Shown here: positions 8,872 through 17,083 of the stretch, in pieces | How the letters are laid out: the number at the start of each line of letters is the position of its first letter | Position numbering within the stretch: position 1 is the first letter of the stretch | Assembly: GCF_009905605.1 (NCBI RefSeq) | Contig: NZ_JAAAKZ010000009.1 | Location: 148,284 to 212,283 of the forward strand | Origin: Runella sp. CRIBMP | GTDB taxonomy: Bacteria; Bacteroidota; Bacteroidia; Cytophagales; Spirosomataceae | DNA: 64,000 nucleotides | Direction of reading: 5' to 3' | Notes under the pieces: model-generated | Told to the model about the DNA's origin: nothing | Database searches by the model: none | Seen by the model: the letters and a program-made list of their open reading frames with translations, nothing else | Position numbers and translations under genes: made by a program

Positions 8872-9722
8872 GCACCGTAGAGGCGGTGCATGACCACGAT
8901 ATGAGGCAACGTGATGAGCGATAAAAGAATGAAGGCTTCCCCAACGGCAAAACCTCGAAAGTAAACGTACACCCCAAAACCGACCAAAGCCAAGAGACCA
9001 AAGGGAAGCAATGCGAAAGCGAATTGTCTGAATGTGCCTTTTTTCGTTGCTTTATAATAAATCAATTGGTGTTGGAGCGATTGGAGCGAATGCCAAAGAC
9101 AGAATACCACAATAAAGCCAAACAGTAAGGGCGTGAGCCAATACCACGCCGTCACTACGGCCCATTGCAAAGTGTATCGTGGCCAATTTTGGCTTTCGTA
9201 ACGAAGCAAAACGCCGAAATAAATGAGAGAAAATGCGGCACCAATCCCCCACCGCGCTGTTTGGGTAATGGGGAGATTGATACTTGTGTTGCCAACCATC
9301 GTCCCAAAAATACCAAGCGCTTCTTCCCAGTGCAATAATACGGGAAAGGTCAACAGCCATATACCCCAAAGTAAAGAGGGTAAATACCACACTGAAGGGT
9401 TTTCAAAGTTTGATTGTCCGAAATGATGGAGTGAGATTGCAAAGAAAATGACAAGGGCTGCCGCAGGAGCTACCCACCAAACTGCCAAATAAGCGCCCAT
9501 TGAGCCTAAATAAATGCCGATAAACGCCAATAAACCCATCAACGTGGTACTTTGACGGTACAAATGGTCGTTGGCCCCGTGAGGAATCCCCACGCTGCAC
9601 AGCAACACCCCGCAGAGGACTCCCTGCTCGGTAGTGTTCCAATCCAACCATGCAAACAAACCGATAAGCAAGCCCTGCAATAGGCATTGGAACATGAACA
9701 AAGGGGAATGTACGTATTTCAT
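8862..9722 (-). CDS. blh: Beta-carotene 15,15'-dioxygenase (Brp/Blh family), retinal-forming
   Basis: A 286-residue polytopic membrane protein of the Brp/Blh family, which splits beta-carotene with O2 into two retinal molecules. Conserved iron-ligand histidine motifs are visible: IPHGANDH (His48 and His53), LHHFGQ (about 99-100), LWHSLQSLQHQ, and the C-terminal LPHIVVMH. The start ATG at 9722 overlaps the crtY stop as ATGA, pointing to translational coupling. An upstream in-frame ATG at 9800 inside crtY would add 26 non-conserved residues and is rejected. Its product is the chromophore of the rhodopsin at 5101-5865. Confidence 0.93.
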   Translation of the reverse strand: MKYVHSPLFMFQCLLQGLLIGLFAWLDWNTTEQGVLCGVLLCSVGIPHGANDHLYRQSTTLMGLLAFIGIYLGSMGAYLAVWWVAPAAALVIFFAISLHHFGQSNFENPSVWYLPSLLWGIWLLTFPVLLHWEEALGIFGTMVGNTSINLPITQTARWGIGAAFSLIYFGVLLRYESQNWPRYTLQWAVVTAWYWLTPLLFGFIVVFCLWHSLQSLQHQLIYYKATKKGTFRQFAFALLPFGLLALVGFGVYVYFRGFAVGEAFILLSLITLPHIVVMHRLYGAFH

Positions 9723-10951
9723 GAGTTGAAATAATAAGAGGTTAAACTGCGAAGAAATAACCGGATAGGCAGGCGAATAAAAATCAGCATTTCTTCCCAA
9801 AGGTTGGTCTCTTCATCCAAAAATCGCAGAATACGGGGTACGGGCTGGGTTTCAAAAAGGCGTTGAAACACGGCTTTACCTCGGTTAGGGTAGCGGTATA
9901 AAATTTGTAAAAGTAGGTGGTCATAAAATCGAAATCGCCGCGACCGCCGCATCGTGGGTAGTGGTTTCTGTTGTTTGAGGGCTGTAGCAAGGGCTTTGGC
10001 GTAGGCTTGCATCCGCCGAAATCCATAACCTGTGGTGGGCTTGATGGCTCCGCCCAAAGTACCGAGGTAGATGAGGCGGGTTTGGGCACTCAGGTACTTT
10101 CGTTGCATATCAAATTGGGGTGTCATTGGAATTGCGCCTTCTTCTTCCTCCAAAATTTGATAATTAATGTTTTTTTTGAGCATATAATCACTCAATGCCG
10201 CATCGGCTTCATCTCTCGTGAGCCTAAACTCCCCAAATCGGGTTATTTCGACCAGAGCCTCGGTACTCGAAAAAGGCAACTCGTACATGAATTGAGTACT
10301 GCCGTTTTGGGCTATATCAAATCGCATGAGGGTGGCGCAGGTCTCATCAAATACAGGTTCAGCGGTTCGGACGCGCCAGCCGACAAAGGTTTGCCACAAA
10401 AAGAGTCTGTTTTTATTTCTTTCTTGATTGCCCAAAAATACAGAGAGTGGATTGGAAGAACCAAGTTCGCCATTTGGCTGACCGGGTATGGCCGACATAA
10501 ATACTTGACTGCTCCACCAAGTATCATCGGTGGTTTTTATCCTAACTTTTGCTCCAGTGTCGTCAATTTCTACAACGGTCATTGTGCGCCAGACAATGTT
10601 GGCGCAACCCGCAAGTTGTTGTCTGATAGATGCGTAAAAATCGGCACTGCGTACGTGATGATAGGAATAAGGGGATAAATCATTGCGTTGGGAGAGGTCG
10701 TGGGGATTGAAAATAGAAGACCACGATTGGCTAATCATTTGGTTGGGAGTTAATGGTGAGGTTGACCAATAACACCATGTACGGTCGTTATGCTTTGTTG
10801 AATCACTTTCTACAATGCATAAATGCTTGGTATTCAGTAGTCCCTGCTCAAAAAGTGATAGAGCCAGCCAAAGACCAGACGCCCCCGCACCCACGATTGT
10901 ATAATCAAAAAAAGCTAAAGTGTCTGTTGAAATGAGGGAGGGGGATGTCAT
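9719..10951 (-). CDS. crtY: Lycopene beta-cyclase (CrtY/CrtL type)
   Basis: A 410-residue flavoprotein that cyclises both ends of lycopene to give beta-carotene. The N-terminus has a Rossmann dinucleotide fold YTIVGAGASGLWLAL (about 17-31) followed by the family motif DRTWCYW; the middle has LWQTFVGWRV and the C-terminal part KPTTGYGFRRMQAYA, all characteristic of CrtY. It forms a two-gene unit with blh, joined by a 4-base ATGA overlap, so beta-carotene formation and cleavage are tied. The earlier carotenoid genes (crtE, crtB, crtI) are not in the window. Confidence 0.94.
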   Translation of the reverse strand: MTSPSLISTDTLAFFDYTIVGAGASGLWLALSLFEQGLLNTKHLCIVESDSTKHNDRTWCYWSTSPLTPNQMISQSWSSIFNPHDLSQRNDLSPYSYHHVRSADFYASIRQQLAGCANIVWRTMTVVEIDDTGAKVRIKTTDDTWWSSQVFMSAIPGQPNGELGSSNPLSVFLGNQERNKNRLFLWQTFVGWRVRTAEPVFDETCATLMRFDIAQNGSTQFMYELPFSSTEALVEITRFGEFRLTRDEADAALSDYMLKKNINYQILEEEEGAIPMTPQFDMQRKYLSAQTRLIYLGTLGGAIKPTTGYGFRRMQAYAKALATALKQQKPLPTMRRSRRFRFYDHLLLQILYRYPNRGKAVFQRLFETQPVPRILRFLDEETNLWEEMLIFIRLPIRLFLRSLTSYYFNS

Positions 10952-11277
10952 TATTTAATCTCGGTAGGTGGGTGTGAGGCCAACAATAGACATGCTGGTA
11001 GAAGCATTTTTAGAAAGTTTTTGCTTTTGAGCTTACAACATTTTGTTATTTAAGATTGTTTTGCCGCACGTCAAAGCCACGGAATACCTTCTTATCCCCT
11101 TAAATCCTATCCACTCGTATTTCGTTTTTTAAATTATTTTATTAATTTGCTTCCCAATTGTATTATAACTATTTCTGATTTTATTATTAAATTAACGATA
11201 TGTATTGCATCGCAGAAATAGACAATAAAACTCCCTAATCGACACTATTTAATTAACCTTCAAACCCCTCCCATTTC
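10952..11277. other. Divergent intergenic region between crtY and the GH109-like gene
   Basis: This 326-base AT-rich stretch must hold both divergent promoters. Neither strand shows a clean TTG-N19-TAnnTTTG promoter. A leader rich in A and C (CTTCAAACCCCTCCC) precedes the ATG at 11278. Confidence 0.5.
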
Positions 11278-12681
11278 ATGAAAAATTTCTTGGAACGCCG
11301 TTCGTTTTTGAAAGCATCGGCGGCGATAGGTTCCGCTTTAGGATTACCTTTTATTTCCAAAGCCAATAACAATTCTGTTGAGGCGCAAATCGAACGGGCC
11401 AATTTTGCACCCAAGCCCGTGGGTAAGTCAGTCATTGGTCTCAAGATGCCACCCATTGCCCAAGTCCGTGTCGCCTTTATTGGGGTAGGAAACCGTGGTT
11501 CGGGTCACGTGAAGCTCGTTCACGCTTGCGGAGCAAAGGCTAAAATTGTGGCGGTTTGTGATATTCAAGAGCGTTACACCAATCGTACAAAGCAATGGTT
11601 GGAAAAACAGGGCGTAAATGATGTTGCTTACTACCACACCAAAGTGGATGCTTGGAAAGAAATGTGTCGCCGCGATGATATTGACCTTGTCATCATCGCT
11701 ACGCCTTGGGAAGACCACGTACCCATGTGCGTTTATGCCATGCAACAGGGCAAACACGCAGCTACCGAAGTGCCCGCAGCGTATACTTTGGAAGATTGCT
11801 GGAAGTTGGTCAATACCGCCGAGCAAACCCAGCGTAACTGTATGATGTTAGAAAATGTCTGCTACGGTGACGAAGAATTATGGCTGCTCAACATGGCTAA
11901 TGAAGGTCTTTTTGGCACCCTTACCTACGCGGAATGCGGGTATATCCACGACCTACGCGAAATGCTTTTCTCCAAAACAGATTACTACAATATGTGGCGT
12001 ATTCGTCACAACTATGCCCGCGACGGAAACCTGTATCCGATGCATGGTTTGGGGCCAGTTGCTCAATATATGAATATCGACCGTGGCGACCGCTTCAATC
12101 ATTTGGTTTCGATGAGCAGTTTGGAAGCAAGCCTAAGTGAAGATTCGACCGTAATGACCGACCCTACGAATGAATTTCACGGTCGCAAAGGATTTAAGAA
12201 AGGTGATATGAACAACACCTTGATTAAGACACATTTAGGTCGCTCGATTTTGGTACAGCATGATATTGTTACGGCGCGTCCTTACAGTCGTATCAACATG
12301 TTGGCGGGCACAAAAGCGTTTCACATGGGCTATCCAAGTCATTTCTCGAAAAAAGGACAGGGCCACGGATTTTTGAAAGAAGAAGAATACAAGGCGCTCA
12401 GAGAGCAATACAAACACCCGATTTGGGCCAAAATGAAAGACGAAATCGAGAAAAACGGCGGGCATGGCGGGATGGATTTTGTGCTGATTTACCGTTTGAT
12501 TGATTGCTTCAATCGGGGTACGTCGCTAGATATGGATGTGTACGATGCGGCTTCATGGTCGTCGGTTACGCCACTTTCGGCGCTTTCGATTCAGGGGGGC
12601 AATGCGCCAGTTAAATTCCCTGATTTTACCCGGGGACGTTGGAAAGAAGCGCGGAAGCTAGGAATGCTGGTGAATGTGTAG
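11278..12681 (+). CDS. Gfo/Idh/MocA-fold protein, GH109-like (alpha-N-acetylgalactosaminidase family)
   Basis: A 467-residue protein with a twin-arginine signal (RRSFLKAS, residues 7-14) and an NAD-binding Rossmann motif GVGNRGSGH (69-77). The motifs EVPAAYTLEDCW, MMLENVCYG, GYIHDLR and YPMHGLGPVAQY are those of glycoside hydrolase family 109, which uses a bound NAD+ in a redox-assisted mechanism to cleave alpha-GalNAc. Export of a folded cofactor-bearing enzyme by Tat fits. The exact sugar is not proven; general Gfo/Idh/MocA dehydrogenases are the alternative. It stands alone and ends at a strong terminator. Confidence 0.88.
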   Translation: MKNFLERRSFLKASAAIGSALGLPFISKANNNSVEAQIERANFAPKPVGKSVIGLKMPPIAQVRVAFIGVGNRGSGHVKLVHACGAKAKIVAVCDIQERYTNRTKQWLEKQGVNDVAYYHTKVDAWKEMCRRDDIDLVIIATPWEDHVPMCVYAMQQGKHAATEVPAAYTLEDCWKLVNTAEQTQRNCMMLENVCYGDEELWLLNMANEGLFGTLTYAECGYIHDLREMLFSKTDYYNMWRIRHNYARDGNLYPMHGLGPVAQYMNIDRGDRFNHLVSMSSLEASLSEDSTVMTDPTNEFHGRKGFKKGDMNNTLIKTHLGRSILVQHDIVTARPYSRINMLAGTKAFHMGYPSHFSKKGQGHGFLKEEEYKALREQYKHPIWAKMKDEIEKNGGHGGMDFVLIYRLIDCFNRGTSLDMDVYDAASWSSVTPLSALSIQGGNAPVKFPDFTRGRWKEARKLGMLVNV

Positions 12682-12701
12682 AACTTGATGGGCATAAAAA
12701 G

Positions 12702-12733
12702 ATAAAGCCCCGCTATCGAGAGCGGGGCTTTAT
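12702..12733 (+). terminator. Rho-independent-like terminator of the GH109-like gene
   Basis: ATAAAGCCCCGCT and AGCGGGGCTTTAT are a perfect 13-bp inverted repeat with a six-base loop, 20 bases after the stop codon. It could also serve the opposite strand. Confidence 0.85.
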
Positions 12734-12766
12734 ACTGACTATTCCTAAACCCTTAACCTTTTCTAC

Positions 12767-12814
12767 ATGAAAAAACTAACTTTAAATTCTTTGCAGCTTT
12801 TCAAGAGTTATTAA
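12767..12814 (+). pseudogene. Possible gene-start remnant (15 codons)
   Basis: A typical A/C-rich Bacteroidota leader (CCTAAACCCTTAACC) is followed by ATG and a frame reading MKKLTLNSLQLFKSY before a stop. It resembles the start of a longer exported or leader-bearing protein that has been cut off. It overlaps the 3' end of the opposite gene by four bases. A functional micropeptide is possible but unsupported. Confidence 0.25.
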
Positions 12815-13275
12815 AAACCGTTGAGCATGCTGATTGGTTCCCCAATGATTCTTTCTGTGTCGTGGGCGGGAGTCAATGTTTCCCAATCTACAGTCCAGAG
12901 AAAATTTATATTGTGTGCCGTTTTGCGAACATTCTCGAGCCAAATTTTTGCATTTTCGTCATTGCTGCTCTTCATGGCATGATTCAACAACTTCACTGCA
13001 CTTTTAAACTCTTGCTGCTTTTCGGCGTTTACATTCACTAACTTGGACGGGCTTTGGTTGTATAAAGTCACAACTTCTGTAAAAACTTTCCACTCGTCCT
13101 GCTCAATAAAAGGCGTAAAATGATCGGTAATGTACTGTTCAAATGCCTTTTCTCTTCCTTTTGATAAACCCGCGGTATTTACGGTAATTTTATCATCTTT
13201 TGCGTTTGATTCGATTGAAATTAAACCCAAACAGAATCCTATTACAAATATAATTAACTTAACTGGGTATTTCAT
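12811..13275 (-). CDS. Exported protein of unknown function
   Basis: From the ATG at 13275 the frame gives 154 residues beginning with a signal peptide (MKYPVKLIIFVIGFCLGLIS...SNA). The mature part is mostly helical and charged, with KGREKAFEQYITDHFTPFI and WLENVRKTAHNINFLW. I recognise no family, catalytic motif or repeats. An upstream ATG at 13314 would put 13 polar residues before the signal and is less likely. The promoter region upstream holds two matched dyads (13361 and 13435), so expression is probably regulated. Confidence 0.75.
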   Translation of the reverse strand: MKYPVKLIIFVIGFCLGLISIESNAKDDKITVNTAGLSKGREKAFEQYITDHFTPFIEQDEWKVFTEVVTLYNQSPSKLVNVNAEKQQEFKSAVKLLNHAMKSSNDENAKIWLENVRKTAHNINFLWTVDWETLTPAHDTERIIGEPISMLNGF

Positions 13276-13360
13276 AATATAGTTCAATTCTCTTCTACTG
13301 ATTGAACGATACAAAGGTACGGCAAGATTTTATAAGTCCAAATTTTTGTTTTTCGTTATT

Positions 13361-13449
13361 CGGAATAATATTCTGTTTATTCTTTCATAAAACGCTGATT
13401 TTTAATAAAAAACAAAATGTTTGTTTGAATATTTCGGAATATTATTCTG
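13361..13449. promoter_or_regulatory. Pair of near-identical dyads upstream of the exported protein gene
   Basis: CGGAATAATATTCTG (13361-13375) and CGGAATATTATTCTG (13435-13449) share the core GAATAWTATTC, which is a near-palindrome, and the flanks TTCGG and CTGWTTA. They are 74 bases apart, about seven helical turns, so both would face the same side of the DNA. This suggests operator sites for one dimeric regulator. Confidence 0.5.
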
Positions 13450-13515
13450 ATTAAAATAGTACAACTTTAATAAAATTTTTATTTACAAAAAAGCAAAATT
13501 CTTTAAAAAGTACAA

Positions 13516-14076
13516 TCATTGATTGAAATTATTCATAGCATTCTGGAGTCCTAAAGTACAAAAACTAAGTATTGCTTCTCCTGCACGGTCCAAATCAATG
13601 AGTAATTCTTCGAAACTATTTTCGGGAAAATTACTTAAAACATATTTTACTTGTTGTCCACGGGGAAAATCATCGCCAACCCCAAACCGTAACCGGGTGT
13701 ATTCCTGAGTGCCCAGCAATTCTTCAATATTTCGTAAGCCGTTATGACCACCGCTGGAGCCTTTGGGTTTGATTCGAATCTTGCCCTGTGGAAGTTGAAT
13801 CTCATCCGTAACGACCAACACATTCTCAACGGGGATTTTCCACGCGTCCATGTAGTAGCGCACGGCTTTGCCGCTGAGGTTCATATAGGTAGTCGGTTTG
13901 ATAAAGTAAATTTGCCGCCCTTTGTATTTAAACTCGGCGGTATAGGCTAGTTTTTGCATCGAAAACTTAAAGTCATGTTGGGCGGCCAGTCGGTCAAGTA
14001 CCATAAAGCCTACATTGTGGCGTGTAAATGCGTATTCAGGTCCAATGTTGCCGAGACCTACGACGAGGTATTTCAT
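13516..14076 (-). CDS. pth: Peptidyl-tRNA hydrolase
   Basis: A 186-residue Pth, which releases tRNA from peptidyl-tRNA that dropped off the ribosome. The N-terminus MKYLVVGLGNIGPEYAFTRHN contains the conserved Asn and the catalytic His20; later motifs are TYMNLSGKAV, KGSSGGHNGLRNI and RLRFGVGD. Length is normal. It is followed on the same strand by no near gene, and preceded by hslV 43 bases upstream, so pth probably continues a housekeeping transcript. Confidence 0.97.
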   Translation of the reverse strand: MKYLVVGLGNIGPEYAFTRHNVGFMVLDRLAAQHDFKFSMQKLAYTAEFKYKGRQIYFIKPTTYMNLSGKAVRYYMDAWKIPVENVLVVTDEIQLPQGKIRIKPKGSSGGHNGLRNIEELLGTQEYTRLRFGVGDDFPRGQQVKYVLSNFPENSFEELLIDLDRAGEAILSFCTLGLQNAMNNFNQ

Positions 14077-14119
14077 AGAAAGTGTAATTGATTATAAAAC
14101 AAAAAAGTGAATCCAGTCT

Positions 14120-14662
14120 TTATTCTTTGACTTTCTCCACTACCAGATTGTGGTTGGTATAGATACAAATATCAGCGGCAATGTGGAGACTTTCGCGGAC
14201 CATATCTTCGGCAGAAAGGTGCTGTGCGTGTTTTTTGAGCGCCAAGGCTGCACTTTGGGCAAACATCGCTCCTGAGCCGATAGCGGCTACCTGATTGTCG
14301 GGTTCGAGTACATCGCCGGTGCCTGAGATAACGAGCAGCTCTTCTTTTCCCGCCACAATCATCATGGCTTCCAATTTTCGAAGGTATCGGTCGGTGCGCC
14401 AGTCTTTGGCGAGTTCGATGGCGGCGCGTTTGAGGTTGCCGCCGTAGGCATTGAGTTTTTCTTCAAAACGCTCGATGAGCGTAAACGCGTCGGCGGTGGA
14501 GCCCGCAAATCCCGCAATTACTTTTCCGCCAGCTAAGCTTCTTACTTTACGAACGTTGCTTTTGGCCACGGTATTTCCCATGGTGGCCTGCCCGTCGGCG
14601 CCTACTACTACTTCTCCGTTATGAATGATACCTACTACGGTTGTGGCATGAATTGGTTGCAT
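14120..14662 (-). CDS. hslV: ATP-dependent protease subunit HslV
   Basis: A 180-residue proteasome-like N-terminal-threonine peptidase, expected to work with the HslU ATPase (not in this window). The sequence [27 protein letters not shown] matches HslV, with the catalytic threonine (Thr7) preceded by a six-residue MQPIHA segment that must be removed, whereas many HslV proteins start directly as Met-Thr. Further motifs are [27 protein letters not shown], and [13 protein letters not shown] longer open frame back to 14845 is rejected because it crosses the E2 terminator and adds non-HslV sequence. Confidence 0.95.
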   Translation of the reverse strand: MQPIHATTVVGIIHNGEVVVGADGQATMGNTVAKSNVRKVRSLAGGKVIAGFAGSTADAFTLIERFEEKLNAYGGNLKRAAIELAKDWRTDRYLRKLEAMMIVAGKEELLVISGTGDVLEPDNQVAAIGSGAMFAQSAALALKKHAQHLSAEDMVRESLHIAADICIYTNHNLVVEKVKE

Positions 14663-14702
14663 GATATAAATGAGTCTGATGATTGAAAACAATTGAAAAA
14701 CA

Positions 14703-14743
14703 ATAAAAAATCCCTCTCCTAAAAAATGAAAGTAGGAGAGGGA
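14703..14743 (-). terminator. Terminator of the E2 gene
   Basis: Read on the minus strand, TCCCTCTCCTA pairs with TAGGAGAGGGA (11 bp) and is followed by a T-run (TTTTTTATTG), a standard intrinsic terminator 28 bases after the E2 stop. Confidence 0.85.
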
Positions 14744-14771
14744 CTGAGGTCGGCCGCTGCCGTGAGGTTGA

Positions 14772-16394
14772 TTATACCAACATTCCGAGCGGGTTCTCCA
14801 ACAGTTTTTTAAACGTTTGGAGGAAGGCCGAGCCAGTAGCGCCATCTACCACGCGGTGGTCGCAAGAGAGCGTTACTTTCATGATATTTGTGGGATAAAT
14901 CGTGCCGTCTTCTTTGAACGCGGCTACTTTCTTGATGCCACCCACGGCCATGATACACGAATCTGGCGGATTGATAATGGCCGTAAATTCGTCGATTCCA
15001 AACATTCCAAGGTTTGAAATTGAGAATGTATTGCCTTCCCAATCTTTAGGTTGAAGTTTTTTGTCCTTGGCTTTGGCGGCCATTTCTTTCACTTCTCCGG
15101 CAATAATGGAAAGTACTTTCTTGTCGGCGTCACGCACTACGGGAACCAACAGACCTTCGTCAACGGCTACCGCTACCCCAATATTTACATAGTGGTATTT
15201 GCGAATCTTATCACCTAACCACGCAGAGTTAACGGCAGGATGTTGTTTCAATGCCAAAGCTGCGGCTTTGATGACCATGTCGTTAAATGATATTTTGACT
15301 GGGCTAACTTCGTTGATTTTGCCGCGCAATTCCATGGCTTTGTCCATAGTAATTTCCATGGTCAGGTAAAAATGCGGAGCTGTAAACAAACTTTCGCTCA
15401 AACGACGGGCAATGGTTTTGCGCATTTGCGATACCGGCACGTCCTCGTATTCGCCCACGGGCGCTGGAGCGGCGGCGGGTGCAGGAGCAGCGGCTTGTGG
15501 TACTGGAGCTGGAGTGGCTACGGGCTTTGCAGGTGCTGATTGCGCGGCATCAATGTCTTTCTTAACAATGCGTCCGCCTTCGCCCGAACCCGTGATTTTG
15601 GTTAAATCAACGTTTTTGTCTTTTGCCAACGCTTTTGCCAATGGCGACGCCTTAATGCGAGCGTCGGCACCGTTGTCGGAGACTTGCGGGGCCTGAGCTG
15701 CAGCAGGCGTTGCGGCGGGAGCAGGTGCAGCGACTGCTGCGGGGGCTGGTTGACCATCGCTGTTCAATAAAGCTTGGTAATCAGCGCCGTCTTCGCCAAT
15801 GATAGCAATGACACCATCTACGGCGACGGCTTCTCCTTCTTTGGCTCCAACGTAGAGCAAGGTGCCGTCTTCGTAGTTTTCAAGTTCCATGGTGGCTTTG
15901 TCGGTTTCGACTTCGGCCAGAATATCGCCTGATTTTACTTTGTCTCCTACTTTTTTTAGCCACGCTACCAGTACCCCTTCGGTCATGGTATCGCTCATTT
16001 TTGGCATTCTTACAATCGTCGCGTTGACATTTGCGGCGGGCGCAGGGGCTGATACTGCGGGAGCAGGTGCCGCCGCTGGTTGCTCAGCGGGAGCTGCGGC
16101 AGGTGCTGGTTGAGCTGGAGCAGCGCCGCCATCAAGAAGCGCCTTGTAATCTTCGCCGGGCGCACCCACGATTGCCATGATGCCATCTACGGGTACGGCT
16201 GCGCCTTTTTCTACGCCAATGTACAAAAGTGTACCTTCTTGGTACGACTCCAAGTCCATGGTCGCTTTATCGGTTTCTACTTCGGCAATGATATCGCCTG
16301 ATTTAATTACATCTCCTACTTTCTTGTTCCAAGCTGCTATGACGCCTTCGGTCATGGTATCGGACATCTTGGGCATTCGGATTACTTCTGCCAT
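14772..16394 (-). CDS. aceF: Dihydrolipoamide acetyltransferase, E2 of pyruvate dehydrogenase
   Basis: A 540-residue E2 with two lipoyl domains (lipoylation lysines in EVETDKATM at Lys43 and Lys166), Ala-Pro-rich swinging linkers, a peripheral subunit-binding domain ([17 protein letters not shown], about 245-281) and a C-terminal catalytic domain ending in DHRVVDG (His513). It moves acetyl from the lipoyl arm to CoA, joining glycolysis to the TCA cycle. The substrate (pyruvate rather than 2-oxoglutarate) is inferred from the doubled lipoyl domain and the residues of the catalytic domain. E1 and E3 genes are elsewhere. Confidence 0.93.
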   Translation of the reverse strand: MAEVIRMPKMSDTMTEGVIAAWNKKVGDVIKSGDIIAEVETDKATMDLESYQEGTLLYIGVEKGAAVPVDGIMAIVGAPGEDYKALLDGGAAPAQPAPAAAPAEQPAAAPAPAVSAPAPAANVNATIVRMPKMSDTMTEGVLVAWLKKVGDKVKSGDILAEVETDKATMELENYEDGTLLYVGAKEGEAVAVDGVIAIIGEDGADYQALLNSDGQPAPAAVAAPAPAATPAAAQAPQVSDNGADARIKASPLAKALAKDKNVDLTKITGSGEGGRIVKKDIDAAQSAPAKPVATPAPVPQAAAPAPAAAPAPVGEYEDVPVSQMRKTIARRLSESLFTAPHFYLTMEITMDKAMELRGKINEVSPVKISFNDMVIKAAALALKQHPAVNSAWLGDKIRKYHYVNIGVAVAVDEGLLVPVVRDADKKVLSIIAGEVKEMAAKAKDKKLQPKDWEGNTFSISNLGMFGIDEFTAIINPPDSCIMAVGGIKKVAAFKEDGTIYPTNIMKVTLSCDHRVVDGATGSAFLQTFKKLLENPLGMLV

Positions 16395-16484
16395 ATGAGT
16401 GAGAATGAATAGGGAATAGTTCCTTTAAGTTTCGAGTGTCAAAATTAGTAGAAACACTCAAAAGTCGTTTATTTCTTTCAGAAA

Positions 16485-17074
16485 TTAGTTCGATGTTTGT
16501 TCATTAAAAATCACTCCGCTGTATAATTCGGCAAGCGGAATTTCAGCTTCGATAGAATCTAACTGCACCATTTGGTCCAATTGCTCATACACCAGTATTG
16601 CCAAGTCTTTTCGTCTATTTTAAAAAATACTTCTACCAACGGAAAGCGTTGCTCAATTAATACATATTCCCTGAAAGTTGGAATTTGACGGTATTTTTTA
16701 AATTTCTCACCTCGGTCGTACGATTCTGAACTTTCGGAAAGCACTTCTACAATCAGCACGGGATTTTTGGCGGCTTCGGGATTCTCAGCAAAGTATTCGA
16801 CTGGGCCACAAATCACCGATGCATCAGCGTAGCGATATTTTTCCTCGTTGATGGCGATTTTTAGGTCGCTGTTGTAGGCATTGCACGGACGATTTTTGAG
16901 AACACGACGGAGTTCTCCACCTATATTGTTTCCAATAAGACTGTGTTTAACCGTTTCTCCAGCCATCGCAAATACTTCACCGCCTTCATACTCGTATTTA
17001 ATGCCAGTTTGGCGTTCGAGTTCGAGGTATTCAGCAATGGTGTAAAATTGATGATTGTGTGCTGGCAAACCCAT
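16485..17074 (-). pseudogene. Uma2 family (DUF820) endonuclease-like gene with a frameshift near the end
   Basis: The first 160 residues (MGLPAHNHQFYTIAEYLELERQTG ... VLIVEVLSESSESYDRGEKF) are a typical Uma2 protein of the PD-(D/E)XK fold, with the conserved AINEEKYRYADASV and LIVEVLS segments. After ...KTWQYW the frame goes to WCMSNWTKWCS and stops at 16559. In the next frame the same DNA continues as YEQLDQMVQLDSIEAEIPLAEL to a stop at 16485-16487, the expected Uma2 C-terminus. One missing G near 16592 (TGGTG for TGGGTG) explains it. It may be a real lesion or a sequencing error; the core fold is untouched. Confidence 0.85.
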
Positions 17075-17083
17075 ATTTATGCA

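Noticed and set aside
9971..10678. 235-codon open frame on the plus strand
   Set aside because: Antisense to crtY, which has clear motifs; the frame has no recognisable domain.
12767..12814. Lanthipeptide-like leader peptide
   Set aside because: The KKLTLNSLQL text recalls Bacteroidota RiPP leaders, but there is no core peptide and no modification enzyme nearby.
14663..14845. N-terminal extension of hslV
   Set aside because: It crosses the E2 terminator and E2 coding end; the HslV family start is MQPIHATT at 14662.
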